Shown in pieces: positions 18,100 through 27,061 of a stretch of 64,000 nucleotides of DNA. Both the position numbers and the translations under genes were made by a program. The notes below the pieces were generated by a model that saw only the letters and a program-made list of their open reading frames with translations, ran no database searches and was not told the DNA's origin. This DNA is from Streptomyces hyaluromycini. Its GTDB lineage: Bacteria; Actinomycetota; Actinomycetes; Streptomycetales; Streptomycetaceae. The stretch lies in assembly GCF_002217755.1 (NCBI RefSeq), contig NZ_BCFL01000017.1:338442-402441 (forward strand), read 5' to 3'. Position 1 is the stretch's first letter. Every line of letters begins with the position of its first letter.

Positions 18100-19494
18100 T
18101 TGAGACAGACACCACCGAGACTCTGGGCCGTGGCAGCCGCCACGGCCTTCGCGTTCCTCGTCGCACTGGAGGCAGCCGCACGTCACTACGGTCTGCCGGG
18201 GCCGATCACCAACCAGGCACGGGAGGCGATATGCGCCCCCAAATCCGGCTTCCTGCTCTACGCCGGCCTGGCGTTGACGATGGTGGTGCTCACCTGGCAG
18301 CAGCGGTTCATCGCCCTCGGCGCCGCGATCGGCATCGACCTCGCCTTCGCGACGCTCCGGTGGGCGTGCGGTGCCGAGGCGACCCGCGGCCAGCCGTTCG
18401 GCAACGGCGCGTTGTGGGTGATGCTCGGCTGTGCGGTGGTCGCCGTGACCCGCCGCGCCGGCCGCGAACGCGTCCTGCTGCTCAAGGGCGTCGGGCTGGG
18501 CCTGCTGCTGGTGACCGGCCGCAAGACCGGCGACGCCTGGCTGCTCATCACCTCGAAGACCCGTCCGACGGTGCTCGACCAGTACGTGGCCACCGCGGAC
18601 CACGCCCTGGGCAACCCGTCGTGGCTGGTGGGCCGGATCGTCACGGCCACCGGCCCGATCGGCTTCAACGTCCTCGACGTCGTCTACGGCCAGCTCGCCC
18701 TGGCCGCGGTCGCCGTCGCGCTGTACCAACTGCGCGACGTGGCGGCCGAGCGCCGCTTTCCGCGCCACCATCTGGTGCGCACCTTCCTGGTGATCGGTCT
18801 GCTCGGGCCGGCCGTCTACATGATCTTCCCGGTGGTCGGGCCGGTCTTCGCCTACGGCACCGGCGCCGACCACTGGGCCTCGGTCAGCCTCTGGCCGGAG
18901 CACCCGCCGCACGGCGGACACTGGCCGACGGCCGACCTGTGGCCGCGCAGGGTGCCGCCGGTCACCGCCCCGCACCCCCTGCCGTACGACGGGTTCACCC
19001 CGCGCAACTGCATGCCGAGCCTGCACACGGCGTGGGCCACCGCGATCTTCCTGCACTCCCGGCAGGGCCCCCGGGTGCTGCGCTGGGCGGGCACGTTCTG
19101 GCTGGTCGCCACGCTCACCGCGACGCTGGGCTTCGGCTACCACTACGGCGCGGATCTCGTCGCCGGCGCGGTGTTCGCGCTCACGGTCGAGGCGGCCCTG
19201 CGCTCGCTCGACCGCGGCTGGGACCCGTCGGGCGTCCGGCTGGTCGCCCACGGTACGGCGGTCTTCGCCGCGCTCCTGGTGTCCTACCGCTGGCTGCCGC
19301 TGGAGATGGCCACGCATCCCTGGGCGTCCGGACCGCTTCTCGTCCTCGCGCCGGCCTCGGTGGTCGTCGACTACGTACGGACCGTCAACCGCTGGGCCCC
19401 GCGCACCGAACCGACGGCGCGCCGGCCGGCGCCGCAACCCGAACTGATCGGGGTGGAGGCGCCCTTCAGTGCCCGCCGGGTCAGGGACAGGTGA
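18100..19494 (+). CDS. PAP2-superfamily membrane phosphatase/transferase
   Basis: A 464-residue polytopic membrane protein, apparently starting at TTG with no clear ribosome site, so the start is tentative. NCMPSLHTAWATAIF is PAP2 motif 2 (SLHT) and GYHYGADLVAG is motif 3 with its His and Asp. Motif 1 is not clear. This arrangement, with about ten helices, matches the inositolphosphotransferase (Aur1/Ipt1-like) branch of PAP2 common in Streptomyces; a role in phospholipid or phosphoinositol chemistry is inferred. Its 3' end overlaps the convergent cupin gene by 14 bases. Confidence 0.75.
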   Translation: MRQTPPRLWAVAAATAFAFLVALEAAARHYGLPGPITNQAREAICAPKSGFLLYAGLALTMVVLTWQQRFIALGAAIGIDLAFATLRWACGAEATRGQPFGNGALWVMLGCAVVAVTRRAGRERVLLLKGVGLGLLLVTGRKTGDAWLLITSKTRPTVLDQYVATADHALGNPSWLVGRIVTATGPIGFNVLDVVYGQLALAAVAVALYQLRDVAAERRFPRHHLVRTFLVIGLLGPAVYMIFPVVGPVFAYGTGADHWASVSLWPEHPPHGGHWPTADLWPRRVPPVTAPHPLPYDGFTPRNCMPSLHTAWATAIFLHSRQGPRVLRWAGTFWLVATLTATLGFGYHYGADLVAGAVFALTVEAALRSLDRGWDPSGVRLVAHGTAVFAALLVSYRWLPLEMATHPWASGPLLVLAPASVVVDYVRTVNRWAPRTEPTARRPAPQPELIGVEAPFSARRVRDR

Positions 19495-19819
19495 TCACCA
19501 GCATGGTGACGCCGTCCGGGGAGATCCAGGGGCCGTGCGGCATCCCGGGCGGGCGGCAGGCGTACATGCCGGCGGTGAAGGTCCGGTCGAGCGTCAGGTC
19601 GTGCAGGGCACCCGTGACCAGGTAGACCTCCTCCCAGAAGTCGTGGCGTGTCACGCCGTCCGCCGAGGTGTCGGTGCCCGGCGCCCAGCGGACCAGCGCC
19701 GTACGGGATCCGCGGGCGGGGTCGTCGGCCAGGACACACTCCTCGACGCCCGGACCGGCGCCGGCCGGGGCCCGCCACGGCCCGGCGGGCAGATGGAACT
19801 CCAGCTCGGGCTTGCTCAC
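19481..19819 (-). CDS. Small cupin-domain protein
   Basis: A 112-residue single-domain cupin. The GTG start is preceded by a GGGGGTG stretch. ALVRWAPGTDTS, HDFWEEVYLVTGALHDLTL and PPGMPHGPWISPDGVTMLVI are the two conserved cupin motifs; the metal ligands (His, Glu, His) appear in HDFWEEVY and PHGPW. The form resembles ChrR C-terminal-type cupins. No substrate can be assigned. It follows the large phosphatase on the same strand, but the 88-base gap gives no proof of co-transcription. Confidence 0.8.
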   Translation of the reverse strand: MSKPELEFHLPAGPWRAPAGAGPGVEECVLADDPARGSRTALVRWAPGTDTSADGVTRHDFWEEVYLVTGALHDLTLDRTFTAGMYACRPPGMPHGPWISPDGVTMLVITCP

Positions 19820-19907
19820 CGCAACACCCCCTACGTCGACATGCCAGGCATGCTTCCCGTCCGCGCCCGGTCGCGAACATCCGGGAGGCCGGGGCGGCCG
19901 CCGCGCG

Positions 19908-22583
19908 TCACAGCTGCGTGCAGAGCCGCTGCTCGGTCCAGATGACCTTTCCCTCGGCGGTGTAGCGGGTCCCCCAGCGGTCGGCGAACTGGGCCACCAG
20001 GAAGAGCCCGCGGCCGCCCTCGTCCATGGTGGCGGCCCGGCGCAGGTGCGGAGAGACGCTGCTGCCGTCGGAGACCTCGCAGATGAGGCTGCGGTCACGG
20101 ATCAGGCGCACCCCGACCGGACCCGTCGCGTGCCGGATGGCGTTGGTGACCAGCTCGCTGAGGATGAGCTCCAGGGTGAACGCCTCCTCCTCCAGACCCC
20201 AGTCGCGCAGGAGCTCGGCGGCCGCCGCACGGACACCGGCGACGGCCGCCGGGGCGGAGGGCACCGCCCAGGACGCGGTGTGCTTGTCGTCCAGCATCCG
20301 GGTGCGGGCCACGATCAGGGCCACGTCGTCGCGGGGCGCCCCGGGCACCATGGCGTCGATCGCCGCCCGGCACATCTGCTCCGGCGTACGCCCCGCCACC
20401 GCGAGGGACCGGCGCAGACGCTCGATGCCCTCGTCGATGTCCTGCCGCCGGTCCTCGATCAGGCCGTCGGTGTAGAGCACGATGCCGCTGCCCTCGGGCA
20501 GCACCACCTCGCTCTTCTCGTAGGGCATTCCGCCCAGCCCCAGCGGCGGGCCGGCCGGCACCCCGGGCAGGTGGGCGCGGCCGTCCGGGGGCACGATGAT
20601 GGGTTCCAGGTGACCGGCCCTGGCCATGGTGCACAGCCGTGAGACCGGGTCGTAGACCGCGTACAGGCAGGTGGCGCCCGTGAGCGTCGGGCTGCCGCCG
20701 TCGCCTTCGCGGTCCTGGTCGAGGCGGGTGACCAGCTCGTCCAGGTGCCAGAGAAGTTCGTCGGGGGGCAGGTCGAGCGTCGAGAGGTTGTGTACGGCGG
20801 TGCGCAGTTGGCCCATGGTGGCGGCGGCGTGCAGTCCGTGCCCCACGACGTCGCCCACCACGATGGCGACGCGTGCTCCGGGCAGCGGTATGACGTCGAA
20901 CCAGTCGCCGCCGACTCCCCCGGGCCCCGCCCCTGCCGGAAGGTAGCGGTGCGCCACGTCGACGGCGTTCTGCTCCGGCAGGGCGTGCGGCAGCAGGCTG
21001 CGCTGCAGCGTGACCGCCATGGTGCGCTCCCGCGTGAAGCGGCGCGCGTTGTCGATGCTGATCGCCGCGCGGGCGACCAGCTCCTCGGCGAGCGAGAGGT
21101 CCTCCCAGGTGAAGGAGGTCGGCTCCTTGGAACGCCAGAAGGTCGCCACGCCGAGGATCGCGCCGCGGGCCCGCAGCGGGGCGGCGATCATGGAGTGGAT
21201 GCCGTAGGCCACCAGTTGCCGTGCCCGTTCGGGGTCCTGGGCCTGCCAGCCGGAGAACGCCGCCATGTCGGCCTCCAGCACCATCCGCCCGGAACCGTAG
21301 CCCTCGCCCTGCGGGGTGGAGGGGTCGAAGTGGATGAGCGCACCGGGCGGGTAGAGCGGCACGCCCTGCCGGATGCCGTGCAGGGTGACCCGGCGCAGCT
21401 CCGCCGCGCTCACCTCGTCGGGCTCCTCGCCGCGCAGTACGGCGTCGGTCAGGTCGACGGTGACGTAGTCGGCGAACCTGGGCACGGCGAACTCCGCCAG
21501 TTCCTCCGCGGTGTGCCGCACGTCGAGGGTGGTGCCGATGCGCAGCCCGGCGTCGTACAGCAGCCTGAGCCGTTCCTGGACCACCTCGACCCGGCCCATC
21601 AGCGCGCTGAGTTCGGTCGTGTCGCGCAGGGTGGCGACCCAGCCGCCGGGTCCGGGCGGCCGGTCCATGGGGCGCTGGCTGACGGCCAGCAGCCGGTCGC
21701 CGACCTCGACCACCTCGTCGGTGGTCGCCCTGCCGGACGAGAGGAGCTGTCCGGCCCCGGGGGCGATCCCCAGCTCCGTGACGGGCAGGCCGTCCACGTC
21801 CGCCGCGAGTCCCAGCAGGCGCCGCGCCTCGTCGTTGACCAGGAGCAGACGGCCCTGCGGACCGACGATGAGGACGCCTTCGCGTACCGCGTGCAGAACG
21901 GCGTCGTGATGCTCGTACATGCGGGTCATCTGCACCGGGCCCAGACCGTGGGTCTGGCGGCTCAGGCGCCTGCCGATGAGGGCCGTGCCACCGGTGGCGG
22001 CCGCGATCGCCAGCCCGGTGCCCGCCAGGACGAGCGGTGCCTGCCGGCCGGCCGCGACGCTCACCTGGTGGACGGTGATGCCCGCCGAGACCAGCCCGAC
22101 GACCTTGCCCTCGGGGGTGGTCACGGGAACGACGGTCCTGACCGAGGGCCCCAGTGTCCCGGTCGTCGTCTCGGTGACGATGCCGCCGTGCTGCGCCGCC
22201 GCGATGCTGCCGATGTAGCGGCGGCCGATCTGGGCGGGGTTCGGATGGGTGTAGCGGATGCCCGTGGGACTCATCACGACGACGAAGTCCACGTGCGAGC
22301 GTTTGCGGGTCTCCTCGGCCAACTGCTGGAGCGCGGCGGTCGGATGCGTACCGGTCAGCGCCTGCCGCACGGTGGGTTCCGAGGCGACGGCGGAGGCCAC
22401 GGCGAGGGTGCGGTTGCGGGCCTCCCGGTCGGCGTCGGCTCGCGACTGCAGCAGGAGGACGGCGACCGCCGTCGCCACGAGAACCAGGACGACTCCGACC
22501 TGCAGAAGGAACATCTGGCCGGCAAGGCTGCGGATCCCGTACCAGGTTCGCAGCCGCCGGAGCAGTTGGTGCATACGGCTCAT
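19908..22583 (-). CDS. Membrane sensor with PAS-GAF-SpoIIE-HATPase_c domains
   Basis: An 891-residue membrane-bound signalling phosphatase. A membrane helix (FLLQVGVVLVLVATAVAVLLL) leads into an outer sCache/CitA-like sensor of about 130 residues (FVVVMSPTGIRYTHPNP, VPVTTPEGKVVGLVSAGI) and a second helix. Inside are a PAS domain (VLIVGPQGRLLLVNDEARR), a GAF domain (LRLLYDAGLRIGTTLDV onward), a SpoIIE phosphatase (LQRSLLPHALP, GGDWFDVIPL, GDVVGHG, LYTDGLIED) and an ATPase domain (LSELVTNAIRHA, DEGGRGLFLV). It likely couples an external ligand to dephosphorylation of a STAS protein. Start chosen as ATG with GGTG upstream; a second ATG lies three codons in. Confidence 0.9.
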   Translation of the reverse strand: MSRMHQLLRRLRTWYGIRSLAGQMFLLQVGVVLVLVATAVAVLLLQSRADADREARNRTLAVASAVASEPTVRQALTGTHPTAALQQLAEETRKRSHVDFVVVMSPTGIRYTHPNPAQIGRRYIGSIAAAQHGGIVTETTTGTLGPSVRTVVPVTTPEGKVVGLVSAGITVHQVSVAAGRQAPLVLAGTGLAIAAATGGTALIGRRLSRQTHGLGPVQMTRMYEHHDAVLHAVREGVLIVGPQGRLLLVNDEARRLLGLAADVDGLPVTELGIAPGAGQLLSSGRATTDEVVEVGDRLLAVSQRPMDRPPGPGGWVATLRDTTELSALMGRVEVVQERLRLLYDAGLRIGTTLDVRHTAEELAEFAVPRFADYVTVDLTDAVLRGEEPDEVSAAELRRVTLHGIRQGVPLYPPGALIHFDPSTPQGEGYGSGRMVLEADMAAFSGWQAQDPERARQLVAYGIHSMIAAPLRARGAILGVATFWRSKEPTSFTWEDLSLAEELVARAAISIDNARRFTRERTMAVTLQRSLLPHALPEQNAVDVAHRYLPAGAGPGGVGGDWFDVIPLPGARVAIVVGDVVGHGLHAAATMGQLRTAVHNLSTLDLPPDELLWHLDELVTRLDQDREGDGGSPTLTGATCLYAVYDPVSRLCTMARAGHLEPIIVPPDGRAHLPGVPAGPPLGLGGMPYEKSEVVLPEGSGIVLYTDGLIEDRRQDIDEGIERLRRSLAVAGRTPEQMCRAAIDAMVPGAPRDDVALIVARTRMLDDKHTASWAVPSAPAAVAGVRAAAAELLRDWGLEEEAFTLELILSELVTNAIRHATGPVGVRLIRDRSLICEVSDGSSVSPHLRRAATMDEGGRGLFLVAQFADRWGTRYTAEGKVIWTEQRLCTQL

Positions 22584-22898
22584 ATAACACCAAACAGGTG
22601 AGCTCACATCACCCCTGCGGCGCACCCGCTCGCGACACCGGCACGCTCCGCGTTCGAGCGCGTACGACATGTGAGCGCCGGCCGGAGCGCGGCCCGCGCG
22701 GGTGCGGGACCCCGTGTGACAATCCCCGCCCTGACGTTCGAACGGAGACCGGGCTGCCATGCCTTCGCACAGACGCCGCTTCCCCGCCGTCCCGGCAGGT
22801 GACGGTCACGCGCCGAACCGGCCGCAGGACGGTCCGCGGGCCTCGGAAGGGGCGAGGGGCCGGGCCGGGGCTCGTGTGGCGCAGGTCACGGGAAGTCG
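22584..22898. other. Divergent intergenic region, sensor phosphatase / ECF sigma factor
   Basis: About 315 bases with no supported gene. It must hold promoters for both divergent transcripts. I see no clear palindrome or known operator. Confidence 0.5.
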
Positions 22899-23651
22899 GT
22901 GCGGGGTGCCGGACAGCTCATCAAGGTGAGCACTCATCTGCGAACCCGGGTACGGGCCGGGGATCCGAGCGCGTTCGGCGAGCTCTTCGACAGCTGCGCC
23001 CGCGCGGTCTACAACCATGCCTTCCGGCTGACCGCGGACTGGTCGACGGCCGAGGACGTGATGGCCGCGACCTTCATGGAGGCGTGGCGGCTGCGCGACA
23101 GGGTCGACCCGGAGGGCGGCTCCCTGCGGCCGTGGCTGCTGGGCATCGCCACCAACACCGCGCGCAACCAGTACCGGAGCAACCGGCGCTACCGGGCGGC
23201 GGCGCAGGCGGCCGCGGCGGCCGAGCTGTCGGTGCCCGACCACGCCGAGGAGGTGGCGGACCGGCTCGACGGCCGAAGACGCCTCGCGGCGGCCCTCACC
23301 GCCCTCGCGTCACTGCGCCGCGCGGAGCGCGAGGTCGTCGTGCTCTGCCTGGGCGAGGGCCTGGACTACGAGGCCGCCGCGGAGGCTCTCGGCATTCCGG
23401 TCGGCACGGTCGCCTCCCGGCTGTCCCGCGCCCGCAAGAAGCTCCGCAAGCACGCCGAGTCCGAACCGGCTCGGCTTCGGGTATCCCGACTCGACGGCGG
23501 GAAAGGGAAGTCGAGGCGTTCCGTGGCGGCACCGGCGTTCGGCGGGAATCCCGAAGAAAGTCCCGGGAATCGGGAAGTCGGCAGCGCTCGCCGACAGACA
23601 AGAGGCGATCACGCACACGTGATCCGGCCCGCACGGGAGGAAAACCGATGA
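22899..23651 (+). CDS. ECF RNA polymerase sigma factor
   Basis: A 250-residue sigma-70 family factor of the ECF type. Region 2 is FGELFDSCARAVYNHAFRLTADWSTAEDVMAATFMEAWR; region 4 includes LRRAEREVVVLCLGEGLDYEAAAEALGIPVGTVASRLSRARKKLR. The last ~65 residues, after region 4, are a basic, Gly/Ser-rich tail not needed for the core fold. The GTG start has GGGAAG upstream; a GTG nine codons later is also possible. The gene overlaps the next by ATGA, so the two are translationally coupled. Confidence 0.9.
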   Translation: MRGAGQLIKVSTHLRTRVRAGDPSAFGELFDSCARAVYNHAFRLTADWSTAEDVMAATFMEAWRLRDRVDPEGGSLRPWLLGIATNTARNQYRSNRRYRAAAQAAAAAELSVPDHAEEVADRLDGRRRLAAALTALASLRRAEREVVVLCLGEGLDYEAAAEALGIPVGTVASRLSRARKKLRKHAESEPARLRVSRLDGGKGKSRRSVAAPAFGGNPEESPGNREVGSARRQTRGDHAHVIRPAREENR

Positions 23652-24748
23652 ACACGGACACGTCCCGGCAGACCGCTGCCGAGCGGGCGGAGGGCGCACA
23701 GCTCTTCGACCGGACGGCACGCGACCTGCCGACGGGCCGTCACCAGTTCCACAAGGAGCGCATGATGGCCCAGATACACGAGACCCGGACGGAACAGCGC
23801 ACGGCGGCGGCCCGGGTGAAGGCCCGGTGGGTGCCGCGCGCCGCGGTCGTCCTGCCGGCGCTGGCCGCCGCCGTCGCCGGGGTGGTCGTCGCGGGGGTGG
23901 TCGTCTCCGGCGGCGGCAGCGGGGTGCAGGACGGAGGCGCCAAGGACGTCGCCACCGGGCCGGTGCTGACCACCACCGTCGGTGCCGCGACCACCAAGGG
24001 CGTACCGCAGCTGCTCGACCGGATCGCGCTGGCGGCGGCCGCGGAGGACCAGTCGGCCGTCAGGCCCGGCCAGTACGTCTACATCGAGTCCCAGATGGCC
24101 GACACCTTCCTGAAGACCGTCGGCGACAAGACCACCGTGGCCGGTCACAAGCTGCACCGCCGCCAGGTGTGGGAGTCCCCGGACGGCACCAAGGGCTGGC
24201 TGGTCGACCCGGCCGTCAACGACAGCCCCGAGGGCGAGACCCTGAGCCTCCCCGACGAGCAGGGCAACACCCCCGAGGCGTTCCTGAACAATCCTTCGTA
24301 CGACTACCTGGCCGGACTCACCACGGACCCCGACGCCCTGCTGGCCAAGATCTACAAGGAGACCGCGGGGCACGGGAACTCCCCCGCCCAGGAGGCGTTC
24401 TCCACCATCGGCGACCTGCTCGGCGAGAGCTATCCCCCCGCCGGGCTGTACTCGGCCCTCTTCAGGACCGCCGCGAAGATCCCGGGCGTGGTCGTGGTCG
24501 AGGACGCGGTGGACGCGGTCGGCCGGCACGGCGTGGCGGTGGCCCGCCTCGACGAGACCAGCGGTCAGCGCGAGGAATGGATCTTCGACAGGAAGACCCA
24601 TGTCTACCTGGGCGAGCGCACGGTCCAGGTGAAGCGGGGCACCGGAACGGACGCCCTCATCAAGCCCGGCACGGTCGTCTTCACGAGCGCCGTGCTGAAG
24701 CGCGCCATCGTCGACGGCATCAGGCAGACCCCCTCGCAGGCCGGCTGA
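23648..24748 (+). CDS. CU044_5270 family membrane-anchored protein
   Basis: A 366-residue protein typical of the CU044_5270 family found next to ECF sigma genes in actinobacteria. The N-terminal ~55 residues are cytoplasmic (FHKERMMAQIHET). One membrane helix follows (AAVVLPALAAAVAGVVVAGVVV), then an outer domain of about 280 residues with YVYIESQMADTF, WLVDPAV, LGESYPPAGLYSALFRTAAKIPGV and DRKTHVYLGERTV. It may act as anti-sigma partner or as sensor, but lacks a zinc anti-sigma motif. GGGAGG precedes the ATG; overlap with the sigma gene couples translation. Confidence 0.85.
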   Translation: MNTDTSRQTAAERAEGAQLFDRTARDLPTGRHQFHKERMMAQIHETRTEQRTAAARVKARWVPRAAVVLPALAAAVAGVVVAGVVVSGGGSGVQDGGAKDVATGPVLTTTVGAATTKGVPQLLDRIALAAAAEDQSAVRPGQYVYIESQMADTFLKTVGDKTTVAGHKLHRRQVWESPDGTKGWLVDPAVNDSPEGETLSLPDEQGNTPEAFLNNPSYDYLAGLTTDPDALLAKIYKETAGHGNSPAQEAFSTIGDLLGESYPPAGLYSALFRTAAKIPGVVVVEDAVDAVGRHGVAVARLDETSGQREEWIFDRKTHVYLGERTVQVKRGTGTDALIKPGTVVFTSAVLKRAIVDGIRQTPSQAG

Positions 24749-24776
24749 GAGACGCGGGTTCCGCTGCCGGCCCCTG

Positions 24777-26159
24777 TCAGCCGCCCTCCCGTGCGATCCA
24801 CTCGCTGCCGCCCAGCGGGTAGTCGTAACCCGGGCGGCCCGCGTCGGCGCTGGTGCGGAACGCGGTGCCGGCGTTGTCGACGCGGACGGTGCCACGGCGG
24901 CTCCCGCTGGACCAGTCCAGGGTGAGGTCCCAGCGGACGTCGTGGGCCTGGGTGCGGGCGAAGACGTAGAAGACCTCCGGGTCGGACTCGCTGACCTTGT
25001 ACGGGAAGTCCCGCTGGCCGTTCTTGGCGGTGACCGTGGGGCTGCCCTTGTCGAGGTCGATGTCGAACGACTTGGTCCCGACACCGCCGCCGCAGCCGAC
25101 GCCCATCGAGTAGTCGTTCCAGGCGAGCGGCGCGCCCTTGCTGAGGACGCGCACGTGCAGCGCCTCCAGGACGACGGTCTCCTCGCCGGTGCCCTGGACG
25201 GTGAGGGCGACCTCCTGTTCGCCCGAGGAGACCGCCCCGTACGCCGCGGCCCAGCGCGGGGCGTCCTGCTCGCTCGCCGGCGGGCCGACCTGCGCCGGTT
25301 CGCTGTCGACGAGGAAGTGCTGGCTGCACGGGTCGTCGTAGACGTAGGGACGCGTGTTGACGGTGAGCGGGACGGCGGCGCCGGTGGTGGTGCCGCCGGC
25401 GTCCTGGGCCCCGCTCCCCTGCTCGGCGCCGCCGTCCGAACGGCCGGACCCGGTGGGGGTGGCGGAGGCCGATGCGGACGGCCGGTGTCCCTTGGCGGTC
25501 GGGGACGGGGAGGCGGACGTCTTCCCGGTGGCCGCCGAGCCGGTGATCGTGCCGGTGATCGGGGCGGTGTCACCGGCCGCCCGCCGGCCGCCCGCGCCGC
25601 CGCTCCCGCCGCCGAGCGGCAGCTGCGCGGCGACCACGACGGCCCCCAGCACGGCGGCCACCGCGACGGAGGCGATCAGCACGGTACGGCGCCGCCGCGG
25701 CGCCACCGGCTCGCGCGGCACGTCGACGACGACCGGCTCACCGCCCTCGTCCTCGCCCTCGCCTCGGCCCGCGCCCGCGCCCTCGCCCGGCCCGTGCGTC
25801 GCCTGTGTCGCCCGCGTCGCCTGAGATCCGGGACCGGGATCCGCCGCAGGGACGGTGTCCGGCGCCGTGGCCTGCTCCCCCCGGCTCCCTCGTGCCGCGT
25901 CCGCCAGGATCCAGCGCCGGTGCAGCTCCACCAGCTCCTGCGGCGTCGCCCGGCAGACCCGTGCGAGGCGCTCCACCGGGGCGTACTCGACGGGCACCGC
26001 GGTGCCGTTGCAGTAGCGGTGCAGCGTCGACGTGCTCATGTGCAGCCGCTTGGCAAGCACCCCGTAGCTCAGCCCCGAGCGGTCCTTGAGCTCCCGCAGC
26101 AGCAGCGCGAACGCCTCTGTCGCGTCGGCCCCTGTTGCCCCTGGCACCCGTTTCCCCAT
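24777..26159 (-). CDS. Membrane-anchored helix-turn-helix (XRE-like) protein
   Basis: A 460-residue protein with a cytoplasmic N-terminal DNA-binding domain of the XRE type (LLRELKDRSGLSYGVLAKRLHMSTSTLHRYCNG, residues ~15-50), a long Gly/Glu/Ala linker, one membrane helix (TVLIASVAVAAVLGAVVVAAQL, near 165-185) and an outer domain of about 250 residues. The outer domain begins with a Ser/Thr/Pro-rich stretch, then folds as an unknown domain with YVYDDPCSQHFLVD and VRVDNAGTAFRTS. This may be a signal-anchored regulator. The start ATG has GAGGGG directly in front, so the nearby GTG four codons in may be used instead. Confidence 0.8.
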   Translation of the reverse strand: MGKRVPGATGADATEAFALLLRELKDRSGLSYGVLAKRLHMSTSTLHRYCNGTAVPVEYAPVERLARVCRATPQELVELHRRWILADAARGSRGEQATAPDTVPAADPGPGSQATRATQATHGPGEGAGAGRGEGEDEGGEPVVVDVPREPVAPRRRRTVLIASVAVAAVLGAVVVAAQLPLGGGSGGAGGRRAAGDTAPITGTITGSAATGKTSASPSPTAKGHRPSASASATPTGSGRSDGGAEQGSGAQDAGGTTTGAAVPLTVNTRPYVYDDPCSQHFLVDSEPAQVGPPASEQDAPRWAAAYGAVSSGEQEVALTVQGTGEETVVLEALHVRVLSKGAPLAWNDYSMGVGCGGGVGTKSFDIDLDKGSPTVTAKNGQRDFPYKVSESDPEVFYVFARTQAHDVRWDLTLDWSSGSRRGTVRVDNAGTAFRTSADAGRPGYDYPLGGSEWIAREGG

Positions 26160-26334
26160 CCCCTCGTATTCCAGTCCCGCGTTCCAGGGCCACCACGTTC
26201 TCCCTGGTCGGAGCGCATTTCTGCGTTCCAGCGTCCCCAACTGCCCGCTGTGCCTGGCGGTTGGGACAGATCGCCTCGCAGGCTTCGGTCATCCAATCAC
26301 CACCGCCACCCGAACACCGAAGGGGCACAGCCAC

Positions 26335-27057
26335 ATGTCCAGCCTCCGCACCTCCCGCACCCGTCTCGTCGGCGCCGCCACCACCGTCGTACTCGCCGCG
26401 CTGTCCCTGACCGCGTGCAACGACGGCACGGGCGTCCACGCCGAGAGCGTGGCGGCGGCCAGCACCCCGGCCGCCACCCCGGCCGCGAACTCCCCTGCCC
26501 CCGCGAAGTCCTCCGCCCCCGCGTCCGCCTCCGGCACCTCCGCCACCGAGGCCACGGCCGCCACCGGCACGCCGAGGTCCGCCGCGGGCACCTCCACCCC
26601 CGCGGCGAAGGCGCCCGCCTCGGCCGGCAAGCCGGTCACCTGCGAGGGGTCCGTCACCCGGACGGTCGCGGCCCCGCTGAACCGCCCCGTGAACCACATG
26701 CTCCTCACGGTGACCAACACCGGCAGCAGGACCTGCTACCTCTACGGCTACCCGGCCGTCCGCTTCGGCGAGGCGCAGGCCGTGCCCCCGGTCATCGGGG
26801 ACTCGCAGCCGCAGGCGGTCGTCACCCTCGCGCCGGGCGAGTCCGGCTACGCCTCGGTGAACCTGTCCGCCACCGACGGCAGCGGCACGAACGGCCACAC
26901 CGTGAAGTCCCTGACCGTCTACTTCCAGGGCCGCTCCGGCAACGAGAGCGTCGGCACCGGCGCGCACCCGTCGCTGCCCGCCAAGGGCGTCTACGTCGAC
27001 GACTCGCTCAAGGTCACGTACTGGCAGCAGTCGATGGACGACGCCGTCAGCTGGTGA
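26335..27057 (+). CDS. DUF4232 lipoprotein
   Basis: A 240-residue exported lipoprotein. AAGGGG precedes the ATG. The signal peptide ends at the lipobox LTAC (Cys about 28). An Ala/Thr/Pro/Ser-rich linker of ~75 residues follows. The folded part from VTCEGSVTRTV matches DUF4232: LLTVTNTGSRTCYLYGYPAVRF, VVTLAPGESGYASV. Such proteins are common on the Streptomyces surface; no activity is known. It is divergent from the membrane-anchored helix-turn-helix gene. Confidence 0.85.
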   Translation: MSSLRTSRTRLVGAATTVVLAALSLTACNDGTGVHAESVAAASTPAATPAANSPAPAKSSAPASASGTSATEATAATGTPRSAAGTSTPAAKAPASAGKPVTCEGSVTRTVAAPLNRPVNHMLLTVTNTGSRTCYLYGYPAVRFGEAQAVPPVIGDSQPQAVVTLAPGESGYASVNLSATDGSGTNGHTVKSLTVYFQGRSGNESVGTGAHPSLPAKGVYVDDSLKVTYWQQSMDDAVSW

Positions 27058-27061
27058 CGGC

